A DNA stretch of 64,000 nucleotides. Source: Terana coerulea (Eukaryota; Basidiomycota; Agaricomycetes; Polyporales; Phanerochaetaceae). Both the position numbers and the translations under genes were made by a program. The DNA is taken from NCBI GenBank assembly GCA_024811115.1, contig JAKOGH010000941.1, forward strand, positions 85,179-149,178. The letters run 5' to 3'. Of this stretch, positions 1-9,842 are shown in pieces. Numbering within the stretch: position 1 is the stretch's first letter; each line of letters starts with the position of its first letter. Under the pieces are notes generated by a model. The model was not told the DNA's origin. It ran no database searches and saw nothing but the letters and a program-made list of their open reading frames with translations.

Positions 1-166
1 TCCTGGATCCTACGTCTGTATAAGGCATATCCCTGATGTCCATGCGACAAGCACATGGCAAACTGATCTAGCATCTTGTAACACTGTGTGATGACTTGGT
101 AACATGTCCCATGACTTGATGTTACACTCTAAGCGCTGTGGACTAGCGCTGAGAAAAATTGTGACA
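1..166 (-). repeat. LTR1 copy, cut by window edge
   Basis: Minus-strand LTR1 whose 5' terminus (TGTCA on the minus strand) falls at 166. It matches the eight other LTR1 copies or fragments in the window, including the twin AGCGCT motifs near the terminus. It sits inside the 3' LTR2 of Copia-1. The rest, and its target duplication, lie outside the window. Confidence 0.8.
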
Positions 167-742
167 GTTAGAAATAGATGAGAGAAAGGATACAATTGAA
201 CTTAGCAATATTCAGCATATTCAGGCTGGTATATATACAAATAATCTAGGACCTCTGGAACTGCTAAGACTCCTGGTACTTTACTTAGGTCTGGCTAATT
301 ACAGGTGATTTACATATGTGGCATATAGTGAGGGGTCAAATTGTAGAAGTGCAGCGCATACAGCAGTGTATACTCCTACCGAGGCCTAGGAGAAGCTAAT
401 GCAATTACTCACCTGTAGGCTGGTTGATACATACGGTTGTGGATTGAGAGTTGTAAGAGTCTTATTATGTATAGCACAGAGAGCTGCCTTATATACAATA
501 CAGAGTGGCTGTATTACAAACAGATACAAATAGATATTAGGATAACAGACAATAGAGATTGTCATAGTGGAACCTGGAAGAACAATAGAGAAGATATGAG
601 CAGAGCGCTTACGGCGTCTATCCCGACTCAACACAAATGACTCTACTCCAGTTCTGGAATACTCAAGGTATGTGCTCTGGATCTCCTATGACTATAATAG
701 GCAATAGTCCTTGTGGCACTGATAGGCACTTATATTCTGATA
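167..742 (-). repeat. 3' LTR2 of Copia-1, interrupted by a solo LTR
   Basis: On the minus strand this starts TATCAGAATATAAG at 742, directly after a purine-rich tract (GAGTGGGAG), and runs toward 167. It aligns with LTR2 copies at 8901-9027/9630-9842, 10625-10899/19827-19905 and 41453-41787. The 342-633 interval is a later insertion. Confidence 0.8.
342..633 (-). repeat. Solo LTR (family LTR5), 292 bp, TSD CAAAT
   Basis: The interval begins TGTAGAAG and ends ACTCAACA (TG...CA). It is flanked by perfect 5-bp duplications CAAAT at 337-341 and 634-638. The surrounding LTR2 is continuous in other copies, so the empty site is known. On the minus strand it has a TATATAAGG box and a CAGGTGAGTAA splice-donor-like sequence downstream, consistent with U3-R-U5. 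No internal region of this family is present. Confidence 0.85.
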
Positions 743-1875
743 CTCCCACTCGGCAAGTTGCTGCTTAGACTTTGATGGTAATACCGAGCAGAGCTCTGAA
801 GTACTCAAACTTTATACAACTGAGAGGTTTAGTGAGGATGTCTGCAGTTATTAGTGTTGCCAAAGTTTAGTTTAGTTCAGCGGTTCAAAACCAGAACCAA
901 TAAACTGAACTATGTAGTTCAGCTCAGTTCAGTTCTGATTCGGCCTCTAGATAACTTGGTTCAGTTTTGGTTCGGGGCATGGCTGTCACACTCCAAACTA
1001 AGTTTGAACTGATTTGAACCATGAACTATATACATATTATGTAGTGTATTTGTACTGGAATTTATAGAGAAAAGTGCATGAACTTACTTACTGTAGCATG
1101 TCTAAACTATTTTTTCATTGTTGTGCTTGTAAACTGACTACCAAATGTTACTCTGCTTATGTTTTAGTGTATACATAATGCTATCAATAGCTGCCAAAAT
1201 GGCAACTGGCAACACTGAGCTTCAAAACATCATAATGTAAGGCTTTTGCACTATATAAACCCTTCTAAACGTTAATATATAACTTTATTATGATTTTCCA
1301 TTGCAATTATACTGATTTAACAGAGTAAAGCTGATATATACATAGTTCAAACCCTAAACCAAACTAACTGAACCAGTTCATGCTGGTTTAGTTTGGTTTG
1401 ATTCTAGTTCAGCTGTTAAACACTTGGTTCTGGTTCTGGTTCCGATAAAAATGGGTCCAAACCGAACCAAACCGAACTTTAGCAACACTAGCGATCATGT
1501 TGTTTGTACTAATGTAGATAATCTTAGCCTGTCCAGATTTGTGGTACTCTCATATGAAGTGATATTGAATGTCAACGTACTTGAGTTTTCTATTGTGTGC
1601 TGGATTGACAGCCAGAAATATACCTCTCGATTATCGGAAACCAGGGGTACAAGAGCAGATGGTCCATATCCAATCTCCCATTGAAGTGATATCAGCCAGG
1701 CAATCTTGGAGCAAGCTTCTGAAAGTGCCATGTACTCAGCTTCTATCGAAGAACGTGCCACAGTCTTCTGCATTAGTAAAGTCCAGGTCACAGCTCCATT
1801 AGCTATGAAATGCAAAACTGGTAGTTGATCGCTGATTGTCCCAATTCTCACCCCAGTTTGCTTCTGAATATCCAA
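743..1875 (-). pseudogene. Copia-1 RNase H domain (split by a MITE)
   Basis: RNase H is the C-terminal part of Copia Pol and degrades the RNA of the RNA/DNA hybrid. Minus-strand translation near 1,600-1,875 gives the typical stretch around SSIEAEYMALSEA. The last block, ADILTKPL, lies at about 800-845, beyond a 639-bp insertion. Removing the insertion and one copy of its 8-bp duplication restores the frame across the junction (QTT-ITADILTKP). The terminal stop is near 762, just before the purine tract. Several in-frame stops make it a pseudogene. Confidence 0.8.
852..1490. mobile_element. hAT-type MITE, copy 1
   Basis: Terminal inverted repeats start TAGTGTTGCCAAAGTT on the left and, read inward from the right, TAGTGTTGCTAAAGTT. 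Both ends are rich in repeated GGTTCAGTTTGGTTC-like motifs. The flanking 8-mers GCAGTTAT (844-851) and GCGATCAT (1491-1498) differ only by three transitions, an aged 8-bp target duplication. An 8-bp duplication and TAGNG termini are hallmarks of hAT transposons. There is no transposase frame, so it is non-autonomous. A second copy lies at 10900-11410 plus 19686-19818. Confidence 0.85.
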
Positions 1876-1879
1876 TCAA

Positions 1880-2990
1880 GCCCGATAGACCAGCACCTTA
1901 ATGCTAGATCTTTGAAGCAACAGTTGTTTTGGAGATAGTGGAAAATATATTTAGCTGCCGTAATGTGTTCTTTAGTTGGCTCCTGCATATACTAAAATAG
2001 ACGTGAGACTGCCCATGCAATGTCAGGTTGTGTTCCAATCATGAGATAGATGAGACTACCAATCATTTACTGGTAAAATGTCCGCTGGCTAGGCTTGGCA
2101 ATGAAGCTGGGCTCGGCCCTTTTAAAGTGAATGCCTTCTAGAAGCAGTGTCTGATGTGGCTTCAAGTTCTCCGTTTAGAAACATGAAAGAATTCCTTTTA
2201 TATAAGCTTGTTGATTGATTGTCAGGAGTTTCTTCAATTGATCATAGATGATCTGCATCTCCAAAAAGTAGTAGGTCCTATATCTCGCATTTGAAATTTG
2301 TCAGTAAGTAGGGTTTTCATTCTCTTGATGTTCTTTAAACTCAGACTCATATGCAAAAATTGTCAGCATAGACAATGAGGATTACTTCTGATTGGTTGTG
2401 TGCATAAATATAAACACCTGCATCAGAGTGTGTACACTTGAAGCCTTATTTGAGAAGTGCCGCATGTAACTTCTCATTCCAAGTGCGCAAGGCTTGCTTC
2501 AGCTAGTAAATCGCTTTCTTTAAACCGCACACCTAGTTCCCCTGCCCCTTCTTCAAAAAAACCTTCTGGTTGTTTTATATAGATCTTCTTATTGACCACA
2601 CCATAAAGGAACACCATTTTAATATCCATTGCCTCAAGTTCCCAATCGTTGATTGTGCAGTGTGCTAGAAAGAATTGTATTGCTTCATATTGAGCAACAG
2701 GAGAGAAGGTTTCCTGAAAATCAATTCTCTCTATCTGGGTAAACCCTTTTATAACTAAGCATGCTTTATAGCAGCCATTGGGTTTCTATCCAAAGACCCA
2801 CTTGCATTTCACAACTCTTTGATTCATAGGTCTAGTGACTAGGACTTATGTTTTGTTCTCCATCTGAGATTTGATCTCTTCCTCTATTATGAGCTCTCAC
2901 TGCTTTGCATTGAGCTAGTTCATGGCCTCGCAATAGATCAGTGCATCGAAGGATGCCATATGACTGAGATTGATATCAAATCATATCGTC
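1880..2990 (-). pseudogene. Copia-1 reverse transcriptase domain
   Basis: Minus-strand translation, with frame changes and stops, shows Copia RT (RVT_2) blocks in order: a VVKCKWVF-like region near 2,800, ARLV-type KACLVIKGFTQ near 2,750, the DIKMVFLYG motif (usual DVKTAFLNG) near 2,615, and IYIKQPEGF near 2,575. Downstream blocks continue to the RNase H junction near 1,880. RT copies the element RNA into cDNA inside the particle. The frame has stops and small indels throughout, so it is inactive. The family assignment is firm; exact domain edges are approximate. Confidence 0.8.
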
Positions 2991-2999
2991 AAATCAATG

Positions 3000-4514
3000 A
3001 TATCTTGATTAGAATAGACCTGAGATTCATCAGGCTCTTTATTCGAATCTTCTTCTGGAGAAGTTTCCTTCGGAGCATCTCACCATTCATACCACTTGGC
3101 CCACTCACATTCCACTTTGTTCTGAGTGTAGTTTTCATATGCACGGTTGCGCTTCTGCTTCTTATAAGCTTCTGTCAGAGGTACATCACTGTAAGTGTTG
3201 TTTGGTTGATGCTGCTATCTAGCGTTCTGCCTCTGAGGTTTCAGAGCTCTTGGAATAGATTGTGGTGTTGATAGGGTCATGGTAAGGATTACGTCTTTAC
3301 CTTGGATTCATTGGGCTAGGACTATGTAGTCTTGGCTGTGGAGTGGAGGACCCATGAAGCCAGGCTCATTAGAGTTCGGATGTTGGAATGCCGGTGGTGC
3401 TGGTATTGGGTCTTGGTAGAGATCCTCATTATAACCATTGCAATGTATGTCAAGCATTGGTGGATTCTGTAGCAGATCTAAGGGATTGTATGGAGGAATT
3501 GGCCGATCAGGGATCAGGTCTTTATTATCTTTAGGAAAGTATCACTTCAGATTTAAATCTGGGCTTGGCTCGGGTTGAGCAGGTTAATCAGCAAGTGCAG
3601 ACTCCAGTGCACAATCACTAGTTTCTTGTCTAGGAAAGGAAGTCTCATTGAAGGTAATATCACATACAACAACAATAGAGCAGGTAGATGGATCCCAGAA
3701 TCGGTAACCCTTTATTCTAATTTCATATCTGACAGAAATTATAACTTTAGCTTTCGCCTGAAGCTTATTGACCCTTGTATCCTTGTAGATGTAGACATAG
3801 GCTTTGCAGTCAAAACCTCTAAAGTATAATAGGTTTGGAATTGTACTGTCCCAAACTGTAATAGGCGCCTTTCACTAGTGCCTTCTGAGCAGTTGCTGGT
3901 TATAAATGTGCATGGTGATCTTGACAGCTAGTTTCCAAAAGCCTGATGATAGCCCTGCATGATGACACATGGCTTCAGCCTTGTTGGTAATAGTCTGCTA
4001 CCAGTGCTCCGCTTCTTTTGTTCTGCTGTGATGTTCTTGCAACTGAGAGTTTGCGCTTGATTTCTTGTTTTGCCGAGTAGTCATTGAATTCCTGACTTAA
4101 AACTCCCCCTCTCAATCGGCACAAATTGCTTTAACCTTTCAATTGAGTTGATTTTCTATCTAAGCAACGTAGTTCTTGAAAGCAGCAGAGTTTGGGACTT
4201 TTGCTTAAGAAACCAGCAAAGTCCAAAGCCAGAGTAGTTATCTAATATAGTCAGCATGTAGCAGTAACCATCAATGGAATTGGTGGGATATTCAACTAGA
4301 TCCATGTAAATGAGATTTAACAGATTTTTACTCTATAACTCTGAAGTAGGAAAAGGCATGCACTTGAACTTGCTAAACTCACACTTGCCATATGGTGTTT
4401 CCTTTGCTGGTGCCTTGATGTGATTTAGTACTTCTTTAACTTTCCCAGAAAGTTTCTCTACAGAAGACTTTCTGGCATATTCAAAACGGCGATGCCAGAG
4501 ATCATAATTGGTAG
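3000..4514 (-). pseudogene. Copia-1 GAG-pre-integrase and integrase core
   Basis: Minus-strand translation from 4,514 gives NYDLWHRRFEYAR, the GAG_pre-integrs block, then a CxxC-containing stretch (GKCEFSKFKC) and YMDLVEYPTNSIDGYCYMLT, the first Asp region of the rve core, near 4,280. The frame degrades toward 3,000, where it joins RT. Integrase inserts the cDNA into the chromosome. The interval is interrupted upstream at 4515 by a solo LTR1. Stops and frameshifts make it non-functional. Confidence 0.75.
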
Positions 4515-5053
4515 TGTCATAAATTTCCCTCAGCGCTAGTCCACAGCGCTTAGAGTGTAACATCAAGTTCGCGAATATGTCACCAAGTCATCACACAGCG
4601 TTACAAGATGCTAGATCAGTTTGCTATATGCTTGTCGCATGGACATCAGGAATATGCCTTATATGGAGGTAAAGATCCAGGACTCAGGTCTGGAACTGTT
4701 CTAGACTATGACATCATGGACTGGTATTGTACGAGTAGCTCGATTAGGACATCTAGATAGTGTTGATGTTAGCATGATAGCTAGGTCAGATCTGATAAGG
4801 AAGTTAGAGCAGTGATATGCTCTGGAGCCTTAGTCAGACATCACCTGACTGTATCAGTCAGCTACGGTATTAGAGGTCTTAGATAGTGTCTGGAGTCCCT
4901 CTACACTTATATAAGAAGGCTGGTCTGTGGGCTAAAACTCCAAACTTAATAACATTGTTGATTCATATCCACTCTACTAGTTCTACTTAAGTCCCTCTGC
5001 TTTCCCACCTCTTTCAAATCATCCCAGCAGGTGAGTATTATAGTTTTGGGATA
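4515..5053 (+). repeat. Solo LTR1 inside Copia-1 integrase, TSD GGTAG
   Basis: It runs from TGTCATAAATTTCC to GTTTTGGGATA and is bounded by perfect GGTAG duplications (4510-4514, 5054-5058). Deleting the LTR and one duplication joins TSTLTST to NYDLWHRRF in one frame on the minus strand, so the insertion point is known exactly. The orientation is opposite to Copia-1. Confidence 0.9.
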
Positions 5054-5745
5054 GGTAGAAGTTAATGTTGACGTTGCAGAAATGATAGGCGGCGTAGCTC
5101 CTGGAGCCGTATCAGCCTTAACAAATTTCTTGTGCATTAACACAGTGGCTTGTAACTAGTATAGGCGATCAAATGCATTATATTGGGCCTCAAAAGAATT
5201 GGGCCACTTAAACTGTTTTGATAGAGGGAAAGTGTCTCACTATGCATATAAATGTGATATCCCTTCTCTATCAGTACGTGTAGTGTGGGAGATGTCAAGT
5301 TTGCCATTGACCTATATCTGCAACACCACGTGCCGTGGCTCATGATGCTTAGAGTTTGTTTCCTGCCTGCTGTTTTTGCTATACCCAATGTCGCAAAGTC
5401 ATGATAGTGGACAAAGTCTTTTTTGTCGTAGGTCACATAAGCTGTGCAACCTGAGTCTATTGTCCACTTTATTTGCTTATTATGCATGGAGTACAAAGAA
5501 ACAGTGGTTGATTCCGAAGATAACAGTGATACAGCAGGTACTTCTACAATCTCTATGCTAGATATAGTTGTGGCATTGTTATTGTTCCTCCTCCTTCTCC
5601 TTTCTTGGTCTTGATTGCTACTCTTATTATTGCTGTTGTTAGAGTTGCTGGAGTTTGAGTTGCCATTGCCATTGTTACTGGAGTTATTATTGCTACCGTT
5701 GCTAAAGTTACTCTCACTTAAGCCAGACTGCTGGTTCGGATGCAT
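5054..5745 (-). pseudogene. Copia-1 zinc-knuckle linker and aspartic protease
   Basis: The frame starts downstream of the CCHC knuckle with a low-complexity Asn/Ser-rich linker (about residues 10-50), then a basic run, then KWTIDSGCTAYVTYDKKDFV, the Copia retropepsin active site with DSG near residue 96. Protease cleaves the Gag-Pol polyprotein. The frame stays open for 202 codons, unusually long here, but shifts after the protease, because the text following SIMSHG does not match the paralogue. The matching Copia-2 segment is at 24,125-24,632. The poly-Asn linker is also A/C-rich in Copia-2 and has diverged in length. Confidence 0.8.
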
Positions 5746-6510
5746 GCCCTTATCTCGGTATTGCTCGGTGGTGTGATTTGTCTCCTTCTTGCACTTAGCA
5801 CAGTATTTTGAGTGCGTAGGCGCATTAGAGATGTGGGTAATCTGAGTCTGGTTGGAAATATGGCATGACTCTTGCTTGATGATCTTAGGCTTAATGTCAC
5901 TCAGCTTGAGCGTACTTAGGTCCTAGACCATTGCAAAGATAGTGTTAGCAATGGCTTGATATGACGATAGCATGCAGTTAATAATTAGGAGGATGAGGAG
6001 TTAGTCTGAAATGGCAATACCAATGTTGATGACCGCGGGCGGCAGCCTTGATCATTGTGTCAATCTAAGGTCTGATTGCAGACTTCTCAGATAGCTATGC
6101 ATTGAACAGCTTTTGAATGGCAACAAAGGTGCCGCTGGCTCTAGGCTTCTAGTACTTGGCCTTGAGAGAGTTCCAAGCAGCTACAGCTTTGTATTTGTCT
6201 ACCACATGGTGCTTAATGTTAACTGTCATATACATTTGAATGATGCCTAGCACCTTTGTCATTTTTCTTGTCTCACAAGGCTTGAGTGGTTAGCTCGGCT
6301 TCTGTGAGGGTTGCTGCGATGGTAGGAGTTAGATGAGTCATGCTGGGCCAAGGTGCTGCAGCTGTCAAGCCATAGCTTTCAATCAAAAATGAAACTCCAC
6401 TATACTAGAGGAACACTTTAACAGTGTTTGCCCACTCATGGTAGTTGGTGCCATTAAATGTTAGCAAGGCCTTGTCAACCTTGACTTTATTAGAAAAAGA
6501 GGACATAATT
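5746..6510 (-). pseudogene. Copia-1 gag (UBN2-like) with CCHC knuckle
   Basis: The minus-strand frame opens near 6,505 with a KALLTFNGTNYHEWANTVKV-like block, the conserved start of Copia Gag (DUF4219/UBN2). It ends near 5,780 with a C-x2-C-x4-H-x4-C knuckle, part of which reads CAKCKKE. Gag forms the particle and the knuckle binds RNA. Many CAG-to-TAG stops occur. The same protein, equally broken, is encoded at 21,735-22,568 on the plus strand. Confidence 0.75.
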
Positions 6511-7110
6511 GGTGTTAGTAGATAAGATGAGTAAATGTTTATCTAAGACAAACCTGTTGGGCATGGCTTTCCATGTAATTTCTAAGGACAATAGATTGAG
6601 ATCTAGTAACCTGGATACTGATAGTTTGGATCTGCGATAGATTTTATCATCAACTTTGATTGCATACAGTTCTGGGTTATCATGTTCATAAAGATAAAAG
6701 AAGTGTAATCTATTTCCCTCATTGTTTCTGACTTTAAGTGTGAAGTCACATGAGGATAGTGTGTAAAGACACCCACCGCAACCAAATTCTTCGGGAGTGA
6801 AGAATCTCTCAATCAGCATGCTTGACTGGTGTGAGAAAACTTTTGGCTGGAGCGTCTGAGTTTCTAAACCTGTTGCACTCAGGTTGTGCGTCTAAGATGT
6901 TCAACCATTCCTAGAATTGGGTGACAGTTTCAGGAAGTTCCTCTGACGTAGTAAAGCGCTATGAAGTGAACTCCTTTAGATCGGCAAGCTGTAATTGTTG
7001 ATCAAATAGATAGATGTTGCAGAATTGATGATTTCGAATTCCAAACAAAACGATAAACACTTCAAATATTCATAAAATATACAAATAACACATGGTACTA
7101 TTCAATTCTT
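6511..7110 (-). pseudogene. Copia-1 frame upstream of gag (second part), function unknown
   Basis: A 109-codon open frame (6490-6819) and the degenerate frame before it encode a conserved stretch: FLTPVKHAD, RFFTPEEF, YELYAIKVDD-like and KIYRRSKLSVS blocks. Copia-2 (21,360-21,700) encodes the same order (EFLTLVKQFVEKCFTFEEF ... YNNKHIYTLKVPKV). Amino-acid similarity survives where the bases differ, so this was a coding region. It lies upstream of the recognisable UBN2 gag start. It could be a long N-terminal Gag extension or a separate small protein. I do not recognise the fold. Confidence 0.5.
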
Positions 7111-7126
7111 GTAATCTTACAACAAA

Positions 7127-7742
7127 TGGACCTCCTTGCGCACGATGGAGAACTCAAAAGTTCACCACACCAATGTTCTACTCAATAGCAGCACGGCAAG
7201 GGGAAGGAGATGTAAGGGAATGAACAGAGTCTCAGTGGCACTGTATCTCTGGACTGTTGCAGTGCCTGTGCTTTATAGGGGTTCGATCGAACCAGTGTGG
7301 TTGGGAGATTTCAACCTAATGTCACGGAGAGCGAGCTTGACGTGTAACCAGAGCAGATGGATAGGAGTAGATGGAGAATAGATGATAGAATACATACAAG
7401 GAGGATGGCAAGGGCCAACTCTAAGTAGATCTCTAGAATGAGTAGGCTGATGCCAATACTTGTCCCCAAATGACCAAGTTAGCATTGCTATGATGTACAA
7501 TATATAGAATACATACCTTTGTCTCCGATGTCCAAGAGGTCGAGGATGAAGGACAAGGCCAGAGAGTCTGAGTGCTAAGTGTCCAAGAGTGTGAGAAGAA
7601 TTGAGCCGTGTTTGGGCGCTAAGCGCCGGGATTATCGGAATAAAGTCTAAGGCTCTGGAGCTGCTACTAGGTTGTGTATCTGTGCTAAATAAATGCAAGG
7701 AAAATGAAAAATAATACTACATCTGCATGTCCATCTGCGACA
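7127..7742 (-). mobile_element. Truncated Gypsy element: 5' LTR3 (7320-7742) plus leader
   Basis: 7320-7742 is a minus-strand LTR3 (TGTCACGG ... CTGCGACA on the plus strand). The adjoining 7127-7319 matches the leader of Gypsy-2 (about 32,030-32,221), including TTGGGAGAT next to the LTR. Everything downstream of the leader is missing. It interrupts the upstream Copia-1 frame between 7,743 and 7,110. Confidence 0.8.
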
Positions 7743-8338
7743 TGCATCTGCTGGTGAATGAGCTGTTGAAGATCATAAATGAGTCATAGATTGACTGATT
7801 TGTCCTATGTGAAGTTCTTGAAGATGTCCAGGCACTTGAGCATAGCGCTGAACTTCGGTTCAAAGATCTAAATGAAGTCAGATATAGTTAGCTTTTCGAA
7901 GTTAAGAAGCACCAACTTGGATGTGATGGGAGTGAAGGTCAGAGTGAGGATAGCTAAAAGCCTCTCAGGTGAGAGTAGGCTTAGCAAGACCGGCTAGAAT
8001 GCAAGCATGCTCGGCTTTCTGCTCTGGTGCTTAATACTGGTTGTGGACTTGGTTGTTTTAATCAGTGATAGCAGCGTCTGAAGTGAGCTTGGTACAGGTG
8101 AAATGAAAGAGTTGGCCAGGAGGCTTTGGGCCTTCAAACCTGATGTAGTTTGCATAGTGTTCCTTAGCATGGAAACAGTCAATCTATTCTTATGACAGAA
8201 AGGCTGAAGTAGGGTTAAGCAAGTTTGCTGGCACTACATATTACATAGAAATATACTCAAAGACTATTCTTTGCCACACAGTATCAATGAGACTTACTTG
8301 TTAATCCGAGGGTATAAACTTTTGGAAAAATAGGGTTC
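7743..8338 (-). pseudogene. Copia-1 frame upstream of gag (first part)
   Basis: Minus-strand translation contains SKLVLLNFEKLTISDF, IFEPKFSAMLKCLDIFKNFT and LIYDLQQLIHQ, broken by TAG stops. Copia-2 has the same blocks at about 20,330-20,545 (FKLVLLSFEKFTISNFVWIF and LIYDL-QLIHQ). Where Copia-2 has Trp (TGG), Copia-1 has TAG, the expected product of C-to-T decay on the opposite strand. This lies between the LTR2/primer region and the recognised gag, so the element carried over 1 kb of extra coding sequence there. Function unknown. Confidence 0.5.
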
Positions 8339-8900
8339 TGTCACAAATTTCCCTCAGCGCTAGTATACAGCGCTTAGAGTGTAACATCAAGTCATGGGAC
8401 ATGTTACCCAGTCGTCACAACAGCGTTACAAGATGCTGATCAGTTGGCCATGCGATGGACGCATGGTTATCAGGGATATGCCTACATGGGACATAGGATC
8501 ATGGACTCAGTTCTGGATTCGTTTAGACTATGACCTCACTATGAGGTCACTATGACATCGTGTACTGGTAGTGTACAGTAGCTAGATTAGGACATCTAGA
8601 TAGTGTTGATGTTAGCATGATAGCTAGGTCGGATCTGATAAGGGAGTTAGAGCGGCGGTATGCTCTAGAGCCTTAGTCATGGATCACCTGACTGTATCAG
8701 TCAGCACATGGTATTGGAGGTCTTAGATAGTGTCTGGGGTCCCTCTACACATGTATATAAGGAGGCTGGTCTGAGGGCTAATACCTCAGACTCAACAACA
8801 TCGTTGATTCATATTTCCTCTACTCGCTTTACTCAAAGTCCCCTGCTCTCCCCAACCCCTCCAAGCATTCCTAGCAGGTGAGTATTAGAGTTTTGTGATA
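8339..8900 (+). repeat. Solo LTR1 (left member of inverted pair)
   Basis: The interval runs TGTCACAAATTTCC to GTTTTGTGATA. It has a TATATAAGGAGGC TATA box (about 8,753), U3 dyads at 8532-8548, 8561-8577 and 8688-8704, and CAGGTGAGTA near the 3' end. It is preceded by GGTTC and followed by AGTTG, which do not match each other; they match the flanks of the right member instead (see findings). Confidence 0.9.
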
Positions 8901-9080
8901 AGTTGCAGAGGTCCTAGATTACTTATATATATACTAGCCTGAATATGCTGAATATCACTAAGTTCAATTGTACCCTTTCTCTCAGGTTATGAGCCTTAAG
9001 CTCTAAACTTCTACATTGTTACCTCTGACAAACTCTTCTGGTTACCTTTGCTGTGTCTTCACACTTTGGTCCCTTGAACC
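8901..9080 (-). other. Inverted segment of Copia-1 LTR2 and primer-binding region
   Basis: This 180-bp spacer lies between the inverted LTR1 pair. Reverse-complemented, it fits exactly between the outer flanks: its end continues into 9630 onward as LTR2, and its start continues from 8338 as Copia leader. Intact relatives at 181-320 and 19,830-19,990 show that order. It contains LTR2 positions up to CTCTGACA (about 9027) and the first 50 bases of the leader. Confidence 0.85.
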
Positions 9081-9629
9081 TATCACAAAACTCTAATACT
9101 CACCTGCTAGGAATGCTTGGAGGTTGGGGAGAGCAGGGGACTTTGAGTAAAGCGAGTAGAGGAGATATGAATCAACGATGTTGTTGAGTCTGGTGTTAGC
9201 CTCAGACCAGCCTCCTTATATACGTGAGGGACCCCAGACACTATCTAAGACCTCCAATACCATGTGCTGACTGATACAGTCAGGTGATCCATGACTAAGG
9301 CTCTAGAGCATACCGCTCTAACTCCCTTATCAGATCCGACCTAGCTATCATGCTAACATCAACACTATCTAGATGTCCTAATCTAGCTACTGTACACTAC
9401 CAGTACACGATGTCATAGTGACCTCATAGTGAGGTCATAGTCTAGAACGAATCCAGAACTGAGTCCATGATCCTATGTCCTTATGAGGCATATCCCTGAT
9501 AACCATGCGTCCATCGCATGGCCAACTGATCAGCATCTTGTAACGCTGTTGTGACGACTGGGTAACATGTCCCATGACTTGATGTTACACTCTAAGCGCT
9601 GTATACTAGCGCTGAGGGAAATTATGACA
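9081..9629 (-). repeat. Solo LTR1 (right member of inverted pair)
   Basis: Plus-strand text runs TATCACAAAACTC to AATTATGACA, the reverse complement of the left member, with very few differences. It is preceded by GAACC and followed by CAACT. Confidence 0.9.
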
Positions 9630-9842
9630 CAACTGCTAAGACTTCTGATACTTTACTCATGTCTGGCTAATTATGGGTGATTTATATATGTGGCATATAG
9701 TGAGAGATCAAATGACTCTATTCTAGTTCATGAAATATCTGGAATATGTGCTTTGGATCACCTATGACTATAACAGGCAATAGTCCTTATGGCACTGATA
9801 GGTGCTCGTGTATAGCAGCGGCTGGGTGCTTATATTCTGATA
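9630..9842 (-). repeat. LTR2, 5' portion
   Basis: The minus-strand LTR2 start TATCAGAATATAAGCACCC is at 9842. It continues to 9630, then, across the inversion, into 8901-9027. It is the LTR upstream of Copia-1 coding DNA. Confidence 0.8.

Larger units (their letters stand above)
167..9842 (-). mobile_element. Copia-1: degenerate Ty1/Copia retrotransposon with nested insertions
   Basis: Read on the minus strand the order is LTR2 (9842 side), leader, an upstream gag-like frame, UBN2-type gag with zinc knuckle, protease, integrase, RT, RNase H, a purine-rich tract just before 742, then a second LTR2. This gag-PR-IN-RT-RH order is diagnostic of Ty1/Copia. All frames carry many stops, mostly TAG/TGA at expected Trp or Gln codons. 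Five kinds of later insertion lie inside and are listed separately. The target duplication cannot be read because the left end is disrupted by another LTR at the window edge. A second, plus-strand copy (Copia-2) supports the alignment of both. Confidence 0.85.

Noticed and set aside
5560..5720. Asn-rich prion-like host protein
   Set aside because: The Asn/Ser run is the linker between the Copia zinc knuckle and protease; the same arrangement occurs in Copia-2.
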